DNA from: an uncultured Piscinibacter sp.
Lineage (GTDB): Bacteria; Pseudomonadota; Gammaproteobacteria; Burkholderiales; Burkholderiaceae_C
Direction of reading: 5' to 3'
DNA: 64,000 bases
NCBI RefSeq assembly: GCF_937952055.1
Contig: NZ_CALFYO010000002.1
Span: 1-64,000, forward strand
Shown one piece after another: positions 1 through 9,232 of the stretch (positions are counted from its first letter, which is position 1; each line of letters starts with the position of its first letter). The notes beneath the pieces were generated by a model that saw only the letters and a list, made by a program, of their open reading frames with translations, did no database searches and was not told the DNA's origin. The translations under genes and the position numbers were made by a program.

Positions 1-53
1 CCAGTGCTAGCTTTTCGTACCGTCACTTATTGCACTGAAAACGAGGAGACCCC
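1..53. mobile_element. Terminal inverted repeat of a Tn3-family element (IS1071-like), partial
   Basis: Read on the minus strand from 53, the sequence begins GGGGTCTCCTCGTTTTCAGT, the GGGG start typical of Tn3-family ends; it matches my memory of the IS1071-type repeat. Homology to lspA starts directly after it. Bases 54-58 (acttg) would be one copy of a 5-bp target duplication, but the other end lies outside the window. Family assignment beyond Tn3-type is from memory only. Confidence 0.6.
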
Positions 54-246
54 ACTTGGCAACGTCGTCGACCGGGTGCGCATCGGCGCCGTGGTCGACT
101 ACCTCGACCTGCATTGGCGCGGCATGCACTGGCCGGCGTTCAACCTGGCCGACATCTTCATCGTCGGCAGCGCGGCGCTGCTCGTGCTGGCCTCGTTCGG
201 GCCGCGGGCCGATTCGCGCGGGGACGATCGAGGTGACGCAACGTGA
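54..246 (+). pseudogene. lspA: 3' fragment of lspA, prolipoprotein signal peptidase (signal peptidase II)
   Basis: LspA cleaves lipoprotein signal peptides in the inner membrane. Only the C-terminal part remains. It contains the GNVVDRVRIGAVVDYLDLHW and PAFNLADIFIVGS blocks, which hold the two catalytic aspartates (D in VVDY and in LADI), and the last membrane helix (IVGSAALLVLASF). The reading frame continues leftward into the Tn3-type terminal repeat, so the N-terminal two thirds were removed by insertion. The stop overlaps the GTG at 243 of the next frame. An lspA beside a copper chaperone and dsb genes is typical of metal-resistance cargo rather than of the essential chromosomal ileS-lspA locus. 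Confidence 0.85.
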
Positions 247-281
247 GTCGGCAAGCACCTCCAACGGATCCCGGAGCGAGA

Positions 282-752
282 ATGTCGAGAATGAGCTTTC
301 CTCTTCCGAATCGTTTGTTGTCCCGCTGCCTCGCTGCGCTGCTGGCTGTGGGTGCGGCGTCGGCGGTGCATGCGCAGGTGACCGTCGATGGCGCCTGGGC
401 GCGCGCCACCGTGCCGAACCAATCGGCCACCGGCGCCTTCATGCGGCTGACATCCCAGAAGGACGTCGTGCTGACGGGCGCCAGTTCGCCGGTCGCCGAC
501 ATCGTCGAAGTGCACGAGATGTGGCTGGACAAGGACATCATGCGGATGCGGCCCGCCGATCGCGTGCCCTTGAAGGCCGGCCAGACCATCGAGCTGAAGT
601 CGGGCGGGCTGCACGTCATGATGATGGACCTGAAGAAGCAGCTCAAGGCAGGCGAGCGCGTGCCCCTGGCGCTCTCGTTCACGGCGGCCGACGGTAGCGT
701 GTCGAAGGTCGAGGTGAACGCGACGGCTGGCTTCGCGCCACCGGCACGATGA
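282..752 (+). CDS. PCu(A)C-type periplasmic copper chaperone
   Basis: 156-aa secreted protein. A signal peptide (LLSRCLAALLAVGAASAVHA) precedes a mature domain of the PCuAC/DUF461 family, which binds Cu(I) and delivers it to cytochrome oxidase. The family ligand pattern H(M)X10MX21HXM is visible: VEVHEMWLDKDIMRMRP, then GLHVMMMDLKK. The ATG at 282 has a GGAGCGAG ribosome site just upstream. A GTG at 243 would add 13 residues and overlap the lspA stop, but has no better site. The stop overlaps the dsbB start (ATGA), so the genes are translationally coupled. Confidence 0.85.
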   Translation: MSRMSFPLPNRLLSRCLAALLAVGAASAVHAQVTVDGAWARATVPNQSATGAFMRLTSQKDVVLTGASSPVADIVEVHEMWLDKDIMRMRPADRVPLKAGQTIELKSGGLHVMMMDLKKQLKAGERVPLALSFTAADGSVSKVEVNATAGFAPPAR

Positions 753-1207
753 GCGAAGAACCGCCGCTTGCCCCGCACGGCAACGGCCGGAACGCCACGT
801 TCTGGACGCCGCTGTTCCTGGCCTGGCTGCTGGCGCTGCTGGCCACGGCCGGCGCGCTATTTTTGGGCGAGGTGATGGGCAAGACACCGTGCGTGCTGTG
901 CTGGTACCAGCGCATCGCGATGTTCCCGCTGGTGCTGGTGCTCGGCATGGGCCTGTTCGCGTCGGACGCGCGCAGCGTTCGCTACGCGCTGCCGCTGGCC
1001 GGCGTGGGATGGGGTGTCGCCGCCTACCATCTGCTGGTCTTCTGGGGCGTGGTGTCCGAGGGGCTGGTGCCGTGCGGCAAGGGATCGTCCTGCGCCGACG
1101 CCGACGTCCAGGTGGCCGGCGTGGTGCCGATTCCTTTGCTGTCGCTGGCGGCGTTCACGGGCATCCTGGTTGCGTTGTGGGTGGCAAGAAAAAGGGCAAG
1201 AACATGA
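749..1207 (+). CDS. dsbB: DsbB-family disulfide bond formation protein
   Basis: 152-aa inner-membrane protein with four predicted membrane helices. DsbB reoxidises DsbA-like thioredoxins with quinone. The first redox pair is CVLCWYQR (CxxC) in the first periplasmic loop. The second pair is in VPCGKGSSCADADVQ. Length fits the short DsbB/DsbI group. It starts by ATGA overlap with the copper chaperone and ends overlapping the DsbA-like start at 1204, so the three form one operon. Its partner is interrupted by the transposon, so this copy may have lost its substrate. Confidence 0.85.
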   Translation: MSEEPPLAPHGNGRNATFWTPLFLAWLLALLATAGALFLGEVMGKTPCVLCWYQRIAMFPLVLVLGMGLFASDARSVRYALPLAGVGWGVAAYHLLVFWGVVSEGLVPCGKGSSCADADVQVAGVVPIPLLSLAAFTGILVALWVARKRART

Positions 1208-1605
1208 GCAGGAAGTGGATCGTGCTGGGCACCGTCGCGGCGGTGGTTCTGGCTTTCGTGGCCGGTGTCGTGGTCTTCACGAACCGCTCGAACCAGGAAG
1301 TGAAGCAGGCGGCGCAGGCGAACAGCGATGCGTTGGTCAGGCCGCATTCGCCCGTCTTCGGCAATCCAGCGGCCAAGGTGACGATCGTCGAGTTCTTCGA
1401 CCCGTCCTGCGAGACCTGCCGGACCTTCTATCCGATCGTCAAGCAGATGGTCAACGCGAGCTTCGGCCAGGTCAGGCTGGTGGTGCGCTATGCACCGCTG
1501 CACCACGGGTCCGACACGGCGGTCAAGATCCTCGAGGCGGCGCGGCAGCAGGGCAAGTACTGGGGTAGTCGTACTTTTCGTGCAGATTGGTGCGCTTTCG
1601 CCTGA
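1204..1605 (+). pseudogene. DsbA/thioredoxin-like gene, 5' part, interrupted by transposon
   Basis: Starts with an N-terminal membrane anchor (WIVLGTVAAVVLAFVAGVVV) followed by a DsbA-type thioredoxin fold with redox site FFDPSCETCRTFY. The homologous sequence stops at about codon 119, where the GGGG terminus of the Tn3-family transposon begins (1562); the remaining codons to 1605 are transposon sequence. The 3' part of the gene is not found next to the right transposon end, so the locus was also deleted or rearranged. Confidence 0.85.
1562..1598 (+). repeat. Left terminal inverted repeat of the Tn3-family transposon
   Basis: 37 bp beginning GGGGTAGTCGTACTTTTCGT, identical to the reverse complement of 12491-12527. 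Similarity continues more loosely for about 10 bp inward (a CTGAAA-CCC block on both sides). The length is normal for a Tn3-family TnpA binding site. Confidence 0.9.
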
Positions 1606-1720
1606 AACCCAGTATCCATGCGGGTTCCCGGCGGGCGCCACCCTCGCAAGATGAGCGCCCGACTGCCTTGGCGGCGGCCGTGGCGGTACATTGACCGCCC
1701 CCCTGCCGCTGACCACCGCC

Positions 1721-4660
1721 ATGCCCGCCTTCGCCCTGCGCTTCGTCGGCCAGGAGGCCTTGCCGCCTCGCCTTAGTGAGTTCGACCGGGAGCAGTTCTT
1801 CACGCTCACATCAGCGGAGGTGGCGGCCGTCCGGGAGCAGTTCCGCAGCGACCACCGCCTGCCCGCGGCGCTGATGCTTATGTTCATGCGCGTGGCCGGC
1901 CGACCGCTTGACGGTTTCAACGTGCTCCCCCGAAACCTCCTGCGACACACCGCCCAGGTCCTGGCCGTGTCGCCGCCGTCCATCGCCAGCCTGCGGTCGA
2001 TCTACAAGCGCCGGCAGACGCTCTCCAAGCACCAGCTATGGGCCAAGACTTACTTGGGCCTGCGCGAGCTTGAAGTCGACGACGAAGCGGCGCTCACAGC
2101 GGCCCTGCTGGCCCAAGCTGCCGACGTGTCCCACGCCGATGACCTGGTCCAGTCGGCCAGCCACTGGCTGTTCACGCGGCGCATCCTGATCCCAGGAGCG
2201 CGCCGCCTGCAGGACTGGGCTCGTGTCGCATTTGCAGCGGTAGAGTCGCAGATCCTCGGCGCGGTCAATGCCGCCGTGCCGCCGGCAGCGGCCCAGAAAG
2301 TTGTCGCCGCCGCATACAGCGCTCGGCCAGGCACCGACACGACGCACCTGGAGTGGCTGAAGACCCCGTCGAAGCGTCACGGCCCCGGCACTCTTACCGA
2401 AACCATCGACAAGGTCCGCTACCTGAAGGAGCTCGGTGCCCAGGACTGGAACCTGAGCGCCGTATCGTTGGCCAAGCAGCAGGCCTACGCCCGTCAGGTC
2501 CAGGCCAGGCGCCCCGTGAAGACGCGGGAGATCAAGCCAACGCGCCAACTGATCGAGTTGGTCTGCTTTCTGCGGGTGACCCTGCTCGAACTCACCGATG
2601 TCGCCCTCTTGCAGACCAGCCGGCGCAGCCAGCAACTGTTCCGCGAGGCGGCGGACAAGGCCCAGTCAAACCGTATCCGGGGCACGACAGGCCTGATCCA
2701 GCAGGCAGCCAAGGCACGTTCCGTCCTGCACGACGAATCCAAGACCTGGCAGGCGCGAGTCCTGGAAGCAAGAGATCTGCTCGCCGAGCTCGGCGAAGCT
2801 GCCAGCGGCAGCTTTGTGTCCCTGGTTCGCAAGGCTCTGGCGGAAGACAGCCAGCGCGTGCACGCCTGCCTGGCGGCATTGACGGACCTGGACTTCGGTG
2901 GCCGCTCTGGCGATCCGGGCTTCGAACAGTGGAAGTCTTGGACGGATCTGCAGCGCCAAGGTGTGACCGAGCTGAAGGAGGGCGTCCCGCTGCCAGATGT
3001 CGGCGCAGCCTGGCACGGCCTGGTCCGCGATCTGGACCCTCGCTCAGGATTTCGGGCGTTCGAGGCCTGCACGATGATGTCGCTGCGCAAGAGCCTGCGC
3101 CGAGGCAGTGTCTGGTTGGCCCACTCGCTGAGTTTTCGGGAGCGAGACCAGATGCTCATCCCGCCGGCGGATTGGGCCTTGCAACGGGACGAGCAGGTTG
3201 CGTTGCTGGGCATGCCGAAGTCCGCAGCCGACTTCCTGGAGCCCTTGCTGGCCAACTTGATGGCCGGTATGTCTGCGGTGGCAGAGGCCCAGCGGCGCGG
3301 CAAGGTCGAGATCGGCGCCGACGGCATGCTCCACCTGCCGGCGATCACGGCACTGCCGGATCAAGCCGAGCCGGTCCGCACGCGTGAAACCATCTACAAC
3401 CTCATCGGCAGCGTGCAGTTCCCGGACATGCTTCTGGAGGTGGATGCCGCCACCGGGTTCAGCGAAGCGCTGCTCGGCCACCGCGCGCAGTCCACCGACG
3501 AGCTCGTTGCCCTCTACGGCGCGTTGCTGGCACACGGCACCGATGCAGATGCCAAGGGCGTGGCGTCAATGATCCCCGGCCTGGAACCCACTCAAGTCAC
3601 TGTGGCCATGCGCGCCCTGGAAGGCAGCGGCCGACTGCGCCGCGCCAACGAGCGCGTGGCCGAGTTCCAGTGCCGGATCCCAATCGCGTCACTCTGGGGC
3701 GACGGCGACAAGGCATCGGCCGACATGATGTCGCTGGACGCGTCGCGCCACCTCTGGAACGCCCGCGTTGATCCGCGCCGTCGCACATACGCCGCTGGCC
3801 TGTACACCCACGTGCGCGACCGTTGGGGCATCGTCTACGACCAGCCCATCGTGCTCAATGAACGACAGGCCGGCGTCGCCATCGAGGGCATCGAGCAGCA
3901 CAACAGCGCCGCAGACAGGGTTCGGATCTCGCTACTGGCGGTCGACACCCACGGCTACACGAATCCGGCGATGGCCATCGCCAAGCTGCTGGGCTTTGAC
4001 CTGTGCCCGCGGCTGCGGGATCTGGCCGAACGAAAGCTCTACCTGCCGCGTGGTTTCATCGTTCCGGATGGCTTGGAAGCGGTCACCGTCCGGCGCGTGT
4101 CTTTGGCCGCCATCGAACGCGGCTGGGACGAGTTACTGCGCCTGGCGGCGTCGATCCGCTCGGGACGTGTATCCGCCACGCTGGCGTTGCAACGATTCGG
4201 ATCGGCCGCTCAGGGGGATCCACTGCACCGGGCTGCGGAACATCTGGGCCGACTGCTGCGAACCGTGTTCCTGTGCGACTACATCGCCATCGATGACTTC
4301 CGCCGCGAGATCCACACTCTGCTGAACCGTGGCGAGTCGGTGCATCAGCTTCAGCGCGCCGTGTACTCGGGCAAGGTGGCGCCGGAGCGCGGCCGGCGCC
4401 GCGACGAGATGAAGGCGATTTCCGGCTCGCACGCCCTGCTGACGAACATCGTGCTGGCCTGGAACACCGCAAGGATGCACGAGGTTGTCGAGAGGCTCAA
4501 GCGAGACGGGATCCCAGTCGAAGACGAATGGCTGCGCCGTATCGGCCCGGCGCACTTCTCGCATGTCAACTTCCGCGGCACGATGAGATTCGGCGTCGAG
4601 AAGTTCGCGGCGGCGCTGATCCAACGCGTGCCGGGCCAGGCAGCGCGCTTGGTTTCGTGA
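1721..4660 (+). CDS. tnpA: Tn3-family transposase TnpA
   Basis: 979-aa DDE transposase of normal Tn3-family length. An N-terminal DUF4158-type DNA-binding region (about residues 1-170) is followed by a helical middle and a C-terminal catalytic domain. Family signatures include the VDTHG block with a catalytic Asp, LLTNIVLAWNT and HVNFRGTMRF near the end. TnpA binds the 37-bp ends and catalyses replicative transposition to cointegrates. ATG at 1721 is chosen; a TTG at 1691 would add 10 residues. Neither has a clear ribosome site. It reads inward from the left terminal repeat. Confidence 0.9.
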   Translation: MPAFALRFVGQEALPPRLSEFDREQFFTLTSAEVAAVREQFRSDHRLPAALMLMFMRVAGRPLDGFNVLPRNLLRHTAQVLAVSPPSIASLRSIYKRRQTLSKHQLWAKTYLGLRELEVDDEAALTAALLAQAADVSHADDLVQSASHWLFTRRILIPGARRLQDWARVAFAAVESQILGAVNAAVPPAAAQKVVAAAYSARPGTDTTHLEWLKTPSKRHGPGTLTETIDKVRYLKELGAQDWNLSAVSLAKQQAYARQVQARRPVKTREIKPTRQLIELVCFLRVTLLELTDVALLQTSRRSQQLFREAADKAQSNRIRGTTGLIQQAAKARSVLHDESKTWQARVLEARDLLAELGEAASGSFVSLVRKALAEDSQRVHACLAALTDLDFGGRSGDPGFEQWKSWTDLQRQGVTELKEGVPLPDVGAAWHGLVRDLDPRSGFRAFEACTMMSLRKSLRRGSVWLAHSLSFRERDQMLIPPADWALQRDEQVALLGMPKSAADFLEPLLANLMAGMSAVAEAQRRGKVEIGADGMLHLPAITALPDQAEPVRTRETIYNLIGSVQFPDMLLEVDAATGFSEALLGHRAQSTDELVALYGALLAHGTDADAKGVASMIPGLEPTQVTVAMRALEGSGRLRRANERVAEFQCRIPIASLWGDGDKASADMMSLDASRHLWNARVDPRRRTYAAGLYTHVRDRWGIVYDQPIVLNERQAGVAIEGIEQHNSAADRVRISLLAVDTHGYTNPAMAIAKLLGFDLCPRLRDLAERKLYLPRGFIVPDGLEAVTVRRVSLAAIERGWDELLRLAASIRSGRVSATLALQRFGSAAQGDPLHRAAEHLGRLLRTVFLCDYIAIDDFRREIHTLLNRGESVHQLQRAVYSGKVAPERGRRRDEMKAISGSHALLTNIVLAWNTARMHEVVERLKRDGIPVEDEWLRRIGPAHFSHVNFRGTMRFGVEKFAAALIQRVPGQAARLVS

Positions 4661-4738
4661 CGAGGCAAGCATTCCTTGAACTGGCAAGATGCCAGCCGGC
4701 GAGTTGACAACCGTTGTTAAACCGACCAAGATCCCTCC

Positions 4739-4990
4739 ATGAGCCGCCAGACTATGAGTTTCGCTTTGCCCGAGTCGATGCGCGAGTACATCGACAACCG
4801 GGTCGCCGCCGGCAACTACGGCAACACCAGCGAGTACATCCGCGACTTGGTCAGGCGTGACCAGGAAGAGCAGGCCAAGAAGCGGCTTCGCGACCTCATC
4901 GAGGAAGGGCTGGCGTCCGGGCCCGGCCATCGTCGCACCAAGGCGGACGAGAAGGAACTGCTGGCGATCGCTCGCGGCGAGATCGATTGA
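4739..4990 (+). CDS. ParD-family antitoxin (type II toxin-antitoxin)
   Basis: 83-aa ribbon-helix-helix protein: beta strand MSFALPE, then helices through NYGNTSEYIRDLVRRDQEEQ, the standard ParD/CC2985 motif. The acidic C-terminal tail should bind the toxin. The stop overlaps the TTG start of the ParE-like gene at 4987, so antitoxin precedes toxin and the two are coupled. ParD normally represses its own promoter; an AT-richer stretch (4704-4720, gttgacaaccgttgtt) directly upstream carries a short inverted repeat that could be promoter and operator. TA modules beside tnpA are common in Tn3-family elements. Confidence 0.85.
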   Translation: MSRQTMSFALPESMREYIDNRVAAGNYGNTSEYIRDLVRRDQEEQAKKRLRDLIEEGLASGPGHRRTKADEKELLAIARGEID

Positions 4991-5313
4991 AGGCGGCGGT
5001 TCTGCGCCCGCAGGCGCTGCGCGACCAGCAGGGCGAAGTCCGCTACTACCGCAACGAGGGTGGCACCCGCGTTGCGGTGAAGGTGGCCAAGGCCACAAAC
5101 GCCGCGCTTGACCAGATCGAACTCGACCCTGGCATCGGCTCACCGACGCTCGGAAGGCTTCTTGGCATTCCAGGGCTTCGGACCTGGCGGGTCGCAAAGT
5201 TCCCGCTGCTGTGGTGCTACTTCGAACGCGGGGACCACCTTGATGTGGTCCGGCTTCTGGGCGAGCGCCAGGACGTCGCCGCGATCTTGGGCGATGAGTT
5301 CGTTTCGAACTGA
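4987..5313 (+). CDS. RelE/ParE-superfamily toxin
   Basis: 108 aa. The C-terminal half carries the ParE-like core: LGRLLGIPGLRTWRVAKFPLLWCYFERGDHLDVVRLL, with alternating beta strands ending in a hydrophobic strand typical of the family. ParE toxins poison gyrase; RelE toxins cut mRNA, and the target cannot be told here. The TTG start at 4987 is inferred from a one-codon overlap with the parD stop. Pairing with the upstream antitoxin supports the call. Confidence 0.8.
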   Translation: MKAAVLRPQALRDQQGEVRYYRNEGGTRVAVKVAKATNAALDQIELDPGIGSPTLGRLLGIPGLRTWRVAKFPLLWCYFERGDHLDVVRLLGERQDVAAILGDEFVSN

Positions 5314-5562
5314 CGGTACTCACGCCGCGGCGGGCACAGGGCCGGAGCTCAATGACCGGTCTCCGGCAGCCTGTTCGCCGAGTTGGCTGGCCGAAATCGA
5401 CCCAAACCTGCCAGCCGGCTTGCTCCGAAGCAGCCGGACGGCGAGCCATCGCTTTTCATGTTTCGCTTCTACGAAGCGGCCGTTCGTAATCTCACACACT
5501 CGGCCAGAAGCAGACATCATGCTTCCTGATGTTTATGGCTCGCACCCATGCGATCGTCGGCG

Positions 5563-6528
5563 TCAGAGGCTCTTTCCCCGTAAGTGCTTTGCCCTCAACG
5601 ACTGCATGGGCCGGATGACGTCGCGCAGCGTTTGCATGAACACCTCGGTGCTGGGCGCAAGCGTGCGACCCCTCACGCGAAACATGCCGACGGGAATCCC
5701 CGACGGCAGATCGATCGGGAGAACGCGGAAGGACGCGGGAAAGTTGCCGAATCGCAGGATCGAGCCGTACATCACGGTGAGGAATGAATGGGTCGCAACC
5801 AACTCACTGCGGACCAGCATAGACATCGTTGTGACCGCAGGGTCTGGCAGGCTCAGGCCCTGCAGGCGGAACTGTGCCTCGAGTTGCGCAGTGACGGCCC
5901 CGTTCGCCGATGGCAGCACCCAGGGGTGGAGCCCAGTCTCCTCCAGACTGACAGACCTTCTACTGGCTAAGGGATGCTGCGCGCCCGCGACGATGAAAAG
6001 GTGATCATCGAACAGCCGCTCGAACGTCAGGTCGCCGCCGCTTCCCTCAACGTGCTCGCGTCCTATCCCGAAATCAACGGATCGACCCGCGACTTCGCTT
6101 GCCAACTTGCCTGAATCCAGTTCGGCGACATGAAAGCGGAATCCAGGGCGGTTACTCCGAACCGCACCTATCGCGTGCGGCAAGAGTCCAGCGCACACCG
6201 CCGGCGTGCCGCCTAGACGCAGTTCGCCGCGGGCTGCATCGGCCAGGGACTGCAGTTCGTCCACAGCTTGACGGAGTTCTTCGAAAACACCCGTGGCGCG
6301 TCGCAGCAGGATCTCGCCCTGCGGCGTCACGCTGACGCCGCGGTTGTTGCGATCGAATAGCCGGACCCCGAACGTAGCCTCGAGCTCCCGAATGGACTTC
6401 GACAGGGCAGGCTGCGTCAGGCCGATCTCGCTCGCGGCCTTCAGGATGCTGCCCGATCGCGCCACTGCCTGCAGCAGCCGCAACTCACGCAACGTCACTC
6501 GCCTGAGCACCAACTCTAAAGTGTCCAT
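5563..6528 (-). CDS. LysR-family transcriptional regulator
   Basis: 321 aa. N-terminal winged helix-turn-helix (residues about 8-67, RELRLLQAVARSGSILKAAS through LTQPALSKSIRELE) and a C-terminal periplasmic-binding-like effector domain. The start MDTLELVL at 6528 is chosen; the longer open frame upstream lacks homology. It is divergent from the cupin gene at 6635 with a 106-bp AT-richer intergenic region, the usual LysR arrangement, so the cupin gene is the likely target. Effector unknown. Confidence 0.9.
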   Translation of the reverse strand: MDTLELVLRRVTLRELRLLQAVARSGSILKAASEIGLTQPALSKSIRELEATFGVRLFDRNNRGVSVTPQGEILLRRATGVFEELRQAVDELQSLADAARGELRLGGTPAVCAGLLPHAIGAVRSNRPGFRFHVAELDSGKLASEVAGRSVDFGIGREHVEGSGGDLTFERLFDDHLFIVAGAQHPLASRRSVSLEETGLHPWVLPSANGAVTAQLEAQFRLQGLSLPDPAVTTMSMLVRSELVATHSFLTVMYGSILRFGNFPASFRVLPIDLPSGIPVGMFRVRGRTLAPSTEVFMQTLRDVIRPMQSLRAKHLRGKSL

Positions 6529-6634
6529 CGATATAACAGAATGTTGATACCAAGATCGACAAATGCGATACCGGAAGCATAGCAAAGTGCGTAATGTATG
6601 GCTCTTGCAGGCAGACCACCGCAAAGGAAGCGTG

Positions 6635-7048
6635 ATGAACAAGTTGCTCACCCTATTTGCCGTCCTGATGGCGCCCACCGTGGTAGGTAGCCAATCCCTC
6701 GCCGGCGCGAACGGAGTGCGGTCCGGCATTACGGCGGCAGCGCGCCATGTGTTTGACGACGCGACCATGCCGGGAAAGGAGTTCCGTGTTCTACACACCA
6801 CCTACGCGCCCGGTGGTCAGAACCCGAAGCATTACCATCCCTCGCACGTCGTGTTTTACGTGCTCGAGGGATCGGGCGTGTGGCAGGAGGAAGGAAAGGA
6901 TCCGGTGACGCTCAAACCAGGCGAAAGCCTGCACGTGCGCCCGGGGATGGTTCACGCGCATCGCAATGCCAGCACGACGGAGCAGTTGGTGTTTCTGGAG
7001 TTCGTCATCGTGGACAAGGGGCAGCGCAGCACCGTCCCGATGCGATAG
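6635..7048 (+). CDS. Secreted cupin-domain protein
   Basis: 137 aa. Signal peptide (MNKLLTLFAVLMAPTVVGSQ) followed by one cupin barrel. Motif 1 is APGGQNPKHYHPSHVVFYVL with metal-binding His residues; motif 2 is PGESLHVRPGMVHAHRN. Cupins of this kind bind a metal and act as small enzymes or sensors; the substrate is unknown. It is divergent from the LysR gene and probably controlled by it. ATG at 6635 follows a GGAAG site. Lower GC than the ICE genes. Confidence 0.8.
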   Translation: MNKLLTLFAVLMAPTVVGSQSLAGANGVRSGITAAARHVFDDATMPGKEFRVLHTTYAPGGQNPKHYHPSHVVFYVLEGSGVWQEEGKDPVTLKPGESLHVRPGMVHAHRNASTTEQLVFLEFVIVDKGQRSTVPMR

Positions 7049-7331
7049 GCGCAGGTACAAGCCGCGCGGCGCTCGCGCGCGGCCAGCGCCGGTCGGATGC
7101 GCGATCTCACCGCCGGAAAGCTGACGCCCAAGTTGAGCGACCGGATAGCCGACGTCCGCGGTCGGCAGTGGCCGACCCGTATGCGACATTGACGAAGTGA
7201 AGAGCGGTCGCTCAACCGCCTAATGTGCTCGAGGCGCGGTTCGTATCAGGTTCACCTCGACACCTTGTGAGCGTCCCGCCTGGAAGCGGCGTCGCTTCGT
7301 CTGCCGCGGCCACTGAACCGCCACGCCGTCA

Positions 7332-8219
7332 TCAACGCTGCAGGCGATGCGCCTGCCGAAATGCCTCGGGCGTCGTGCCTACGAGCCGCCGAAAGAACTT
7401 GACGAAGTTGGTCGGCTCGTCGAAGCCGAGAAGCTCGCCGATCGCGACCGACGTCGCGGTGGTGTGCACGAGGAGGCGCTGGGCTTCGAGGGCGACGCGC
7501 CGGTCCACCTCCTCCTTGGCCGAATGGCCCAACACGTCCTGGCAGGCGCGCGCCAAAGTGCTCGTCGACACCCCCACGCTGCGGGCCAGCAGTGCCACGG
7601 ATGGACGAGCGTGGACCCGTTCTTCCAGCGCGCGCCGCAGACGCCGGATCAGCGTGGCCTGCGCCGTCGGCGCCGACGGATGACCTGCCGCCGATCGACT
7701 GATGCCGAGCATCAGGCACAGGATCAACTCGCGCGCCATCGCGGCCGACAGCTCGTCCAAGATGGGCTGATCGAGTTCGCGACGGAGCATCGCGGACAGC
7801 GATCTCCAGGCGGCCAGACCGTCGGCGCCCATCCTGAAGTGGACCGGCCACTCCTCCAGGCGCAGCAGCGACATGGTCGCCTGCCGGGAGGTCGACGCGG
7901 TCGGCTGCACAACGGCCGGATCGAGCAGCAGCACATCGGCTTCGAAGCCGTTCGCCGGCTGCCACTGCTGCACCTGGCCGGGCCTTACGAAGACGACGTG
8001 ACCGGCGCGCAGCGAGAAGCGCTCGAAGTCGACCAGATGCCCTCCACGCCCTCCGGTCGCCACGAGAACCATGAAGAACTCGACGCGCTCGGTCTGGAGC
8101 AACTGCGTCGCGGGCACGCGGCCGCGGAGTTCCGCCAGGCTCATCAACTCCGCGCCGATGGGGTCAAGCCGCTCGTTCTTGAAGCGAGTCTGGCGCAGTG
8201 CCTTGCGGGGTGGGGACAC
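7332..8219 (-). CDS. AraC-family transcriptional regulator
   Basis: 295 aa. The N-terminal half (about 20-180) is a cupin-like sensor arm (HLVDFERFSLRAGHVVFVRP). The C-terminal 100 residues carry two helix-turn-helices, including VALLARSVGVSTSTLARACQ and the AraC signature IGELLGFDEPTNFVKFFRRL. It is divergent from the SnoaL-like gene at 8350, which it likely regulates together with the 9233 gene. Inducer unknown. Confidence 0.9.
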   Translation of the reverse strand: MSPPRKALRQTRFKNERLDPIGAELMSLAELRGRVPATQLLQTERVEFFMVLVATGGRGGHLVDFERFSLRAGHVVFVRPGQVQQWQPANGFEADVLLLDPAVVQPTASTSRQATMSLLRLEEWPVHFRMGADGLAAWRSLSAMLRRELDQPILDELSAAMARELILCLMLGISRSAAGHPSAPTAQATLIRRLRRALEERVHARPSVALLARSVGVSTSTLARACQDVLGHSAKEEVDRRVALEAQRLLVHTTATSVAIGELLGFDEPTNFVKFFRRLVGTTPEAFRQAHRLQR

Positions 8220-8349
8220 GAAAACTCCTTTCGGCGCGCCTACGGCGCGTCTGCGCGATTTCTACCATCACTTGCCCGACGCTGACCTTGGCGTCAAGGC
8301 TGGGTGCCGGCAAAGTCCGTGCTGCAAACCAACCCAGAACCCCGCCCCA

Positions 8350-9219
8350 ATGCTCTCCTTTCCCTCCCGCCCACGGCGTGCCTTCGCGCTGACCCTTCTC
8401 TCGGTCGTCGCTGGCTGCGCGTCGAACAGCTACTCGTCCAAAGGAACCCCCATGTCCTCCGATCCCAAGGCGCAGGTTGTCGCGCTGCTCAAGTCCATCG
8501 AAACGGGCGAAGCGGCCCCAGTGGCCGTGGTCAACCCGGCCAAGTACATCCAGCACAACCTCGCCGTAGGCGACGGCCTGGCTGGCTTCGGCGCAGTCCT
8601 GCAGGCGCTGCCGAAGGGTTCGGCCAAGGTGAACACGGTGCGGGTGTTCCAGGACGGCGAGTTCGTCTTCGCGCACACCGAGTACAACTTTTTCGGCCCG
8701 AAGATCGGCTTCGACATCTTCCGCTTCGAGGGCGGCAAGATCGTCGAACACTGGGACAACCTGCAGGAGACGCCGGCCAAGCCCAACCCGAGCGGTCGCA
8801 CGATGATCGACGGGCCGGCTGTGGCGGCAGACTTGGACAAGACCGCGGCCAACAAGAAGCTGGTGGCGGCGTTTGTCGACGACATCCTGGTTAACGGTCG
8901 CCTGGACCGACTGGCGGGCTACTACGACGGCGACAACTACCACCAGCACAACCCGCAGATCGCCGATGGACTGTCCGGCCTCGGAGCGGCGCTGCAGGCG
9001 ATGGCCAAGGCGGGCGTGACGATGAAGTACCACAAGGTCCACAAGGTCCTGGGCGAAGGCAACTTCGTGCTCGTCGCCAGCGAGGGTGAGTTCGCCGGCA
9101 AGCCGAGCGCGTTCTACGACCTGTTCAGGGTGGCCAACGGCAAGATTGCCGAGCACTGGGACACGATCGAGACCATCCCGCCACGCGCGGAATGGAAGAA
9201 CGCGAACGGCAAGTTCTGA
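8350..9219 (+). CDS. SnoaL-like (NTF2-fold) lipoprotein with two tandem domains
   Basis: 289 aa. An N-terminal signal with a lipobox-like VVAGCAS suggests a lipoprotein. Two NTF2/SnoaL-like repeats follow (about 38-155 and 165-285). Each has the pattern YIQHN or YHQHNP, a Gly-rich turn (GDGLAGFGA, ADGLSGLGA), then FDIFRFEGGKIVEHWD or YDLFRVANGKIAEHWD, so the gene arose by duplication. Members are small cyclases, isomerases or binding proteins; substrate unknown. It is 13 bp before the 9233 gene and divergent from AraC. Confidence 0.8.
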   Translation: MLSFPSRPRRAFALTLLSVVAGCASNSYSSKGTPMSSDPKAQVVALLKSIETGEAAPVAVVNPAKYIQHNLAVGDGLAGFGAVLQALPKGSAKVNTVRVFQDGEFVFAHTEYNFFGPKIGFDIFRFEGGKIVEHWDNLQETPAKPNPSGRTMIDGPAVAADLDKTAANKKLVAAFVDDILVNGRLDRLAGYYDGDNYHQHNPQIADGLSGLGAALQAMAKAGVTMKYHKVHKVLGEGNFVLVASEGEFAGKPSAFYDLFRVANGKIAEHWDTIETIPPRAEWKNANGKF

Positions 9220-9232
9220 GGCGCGGAGGACT

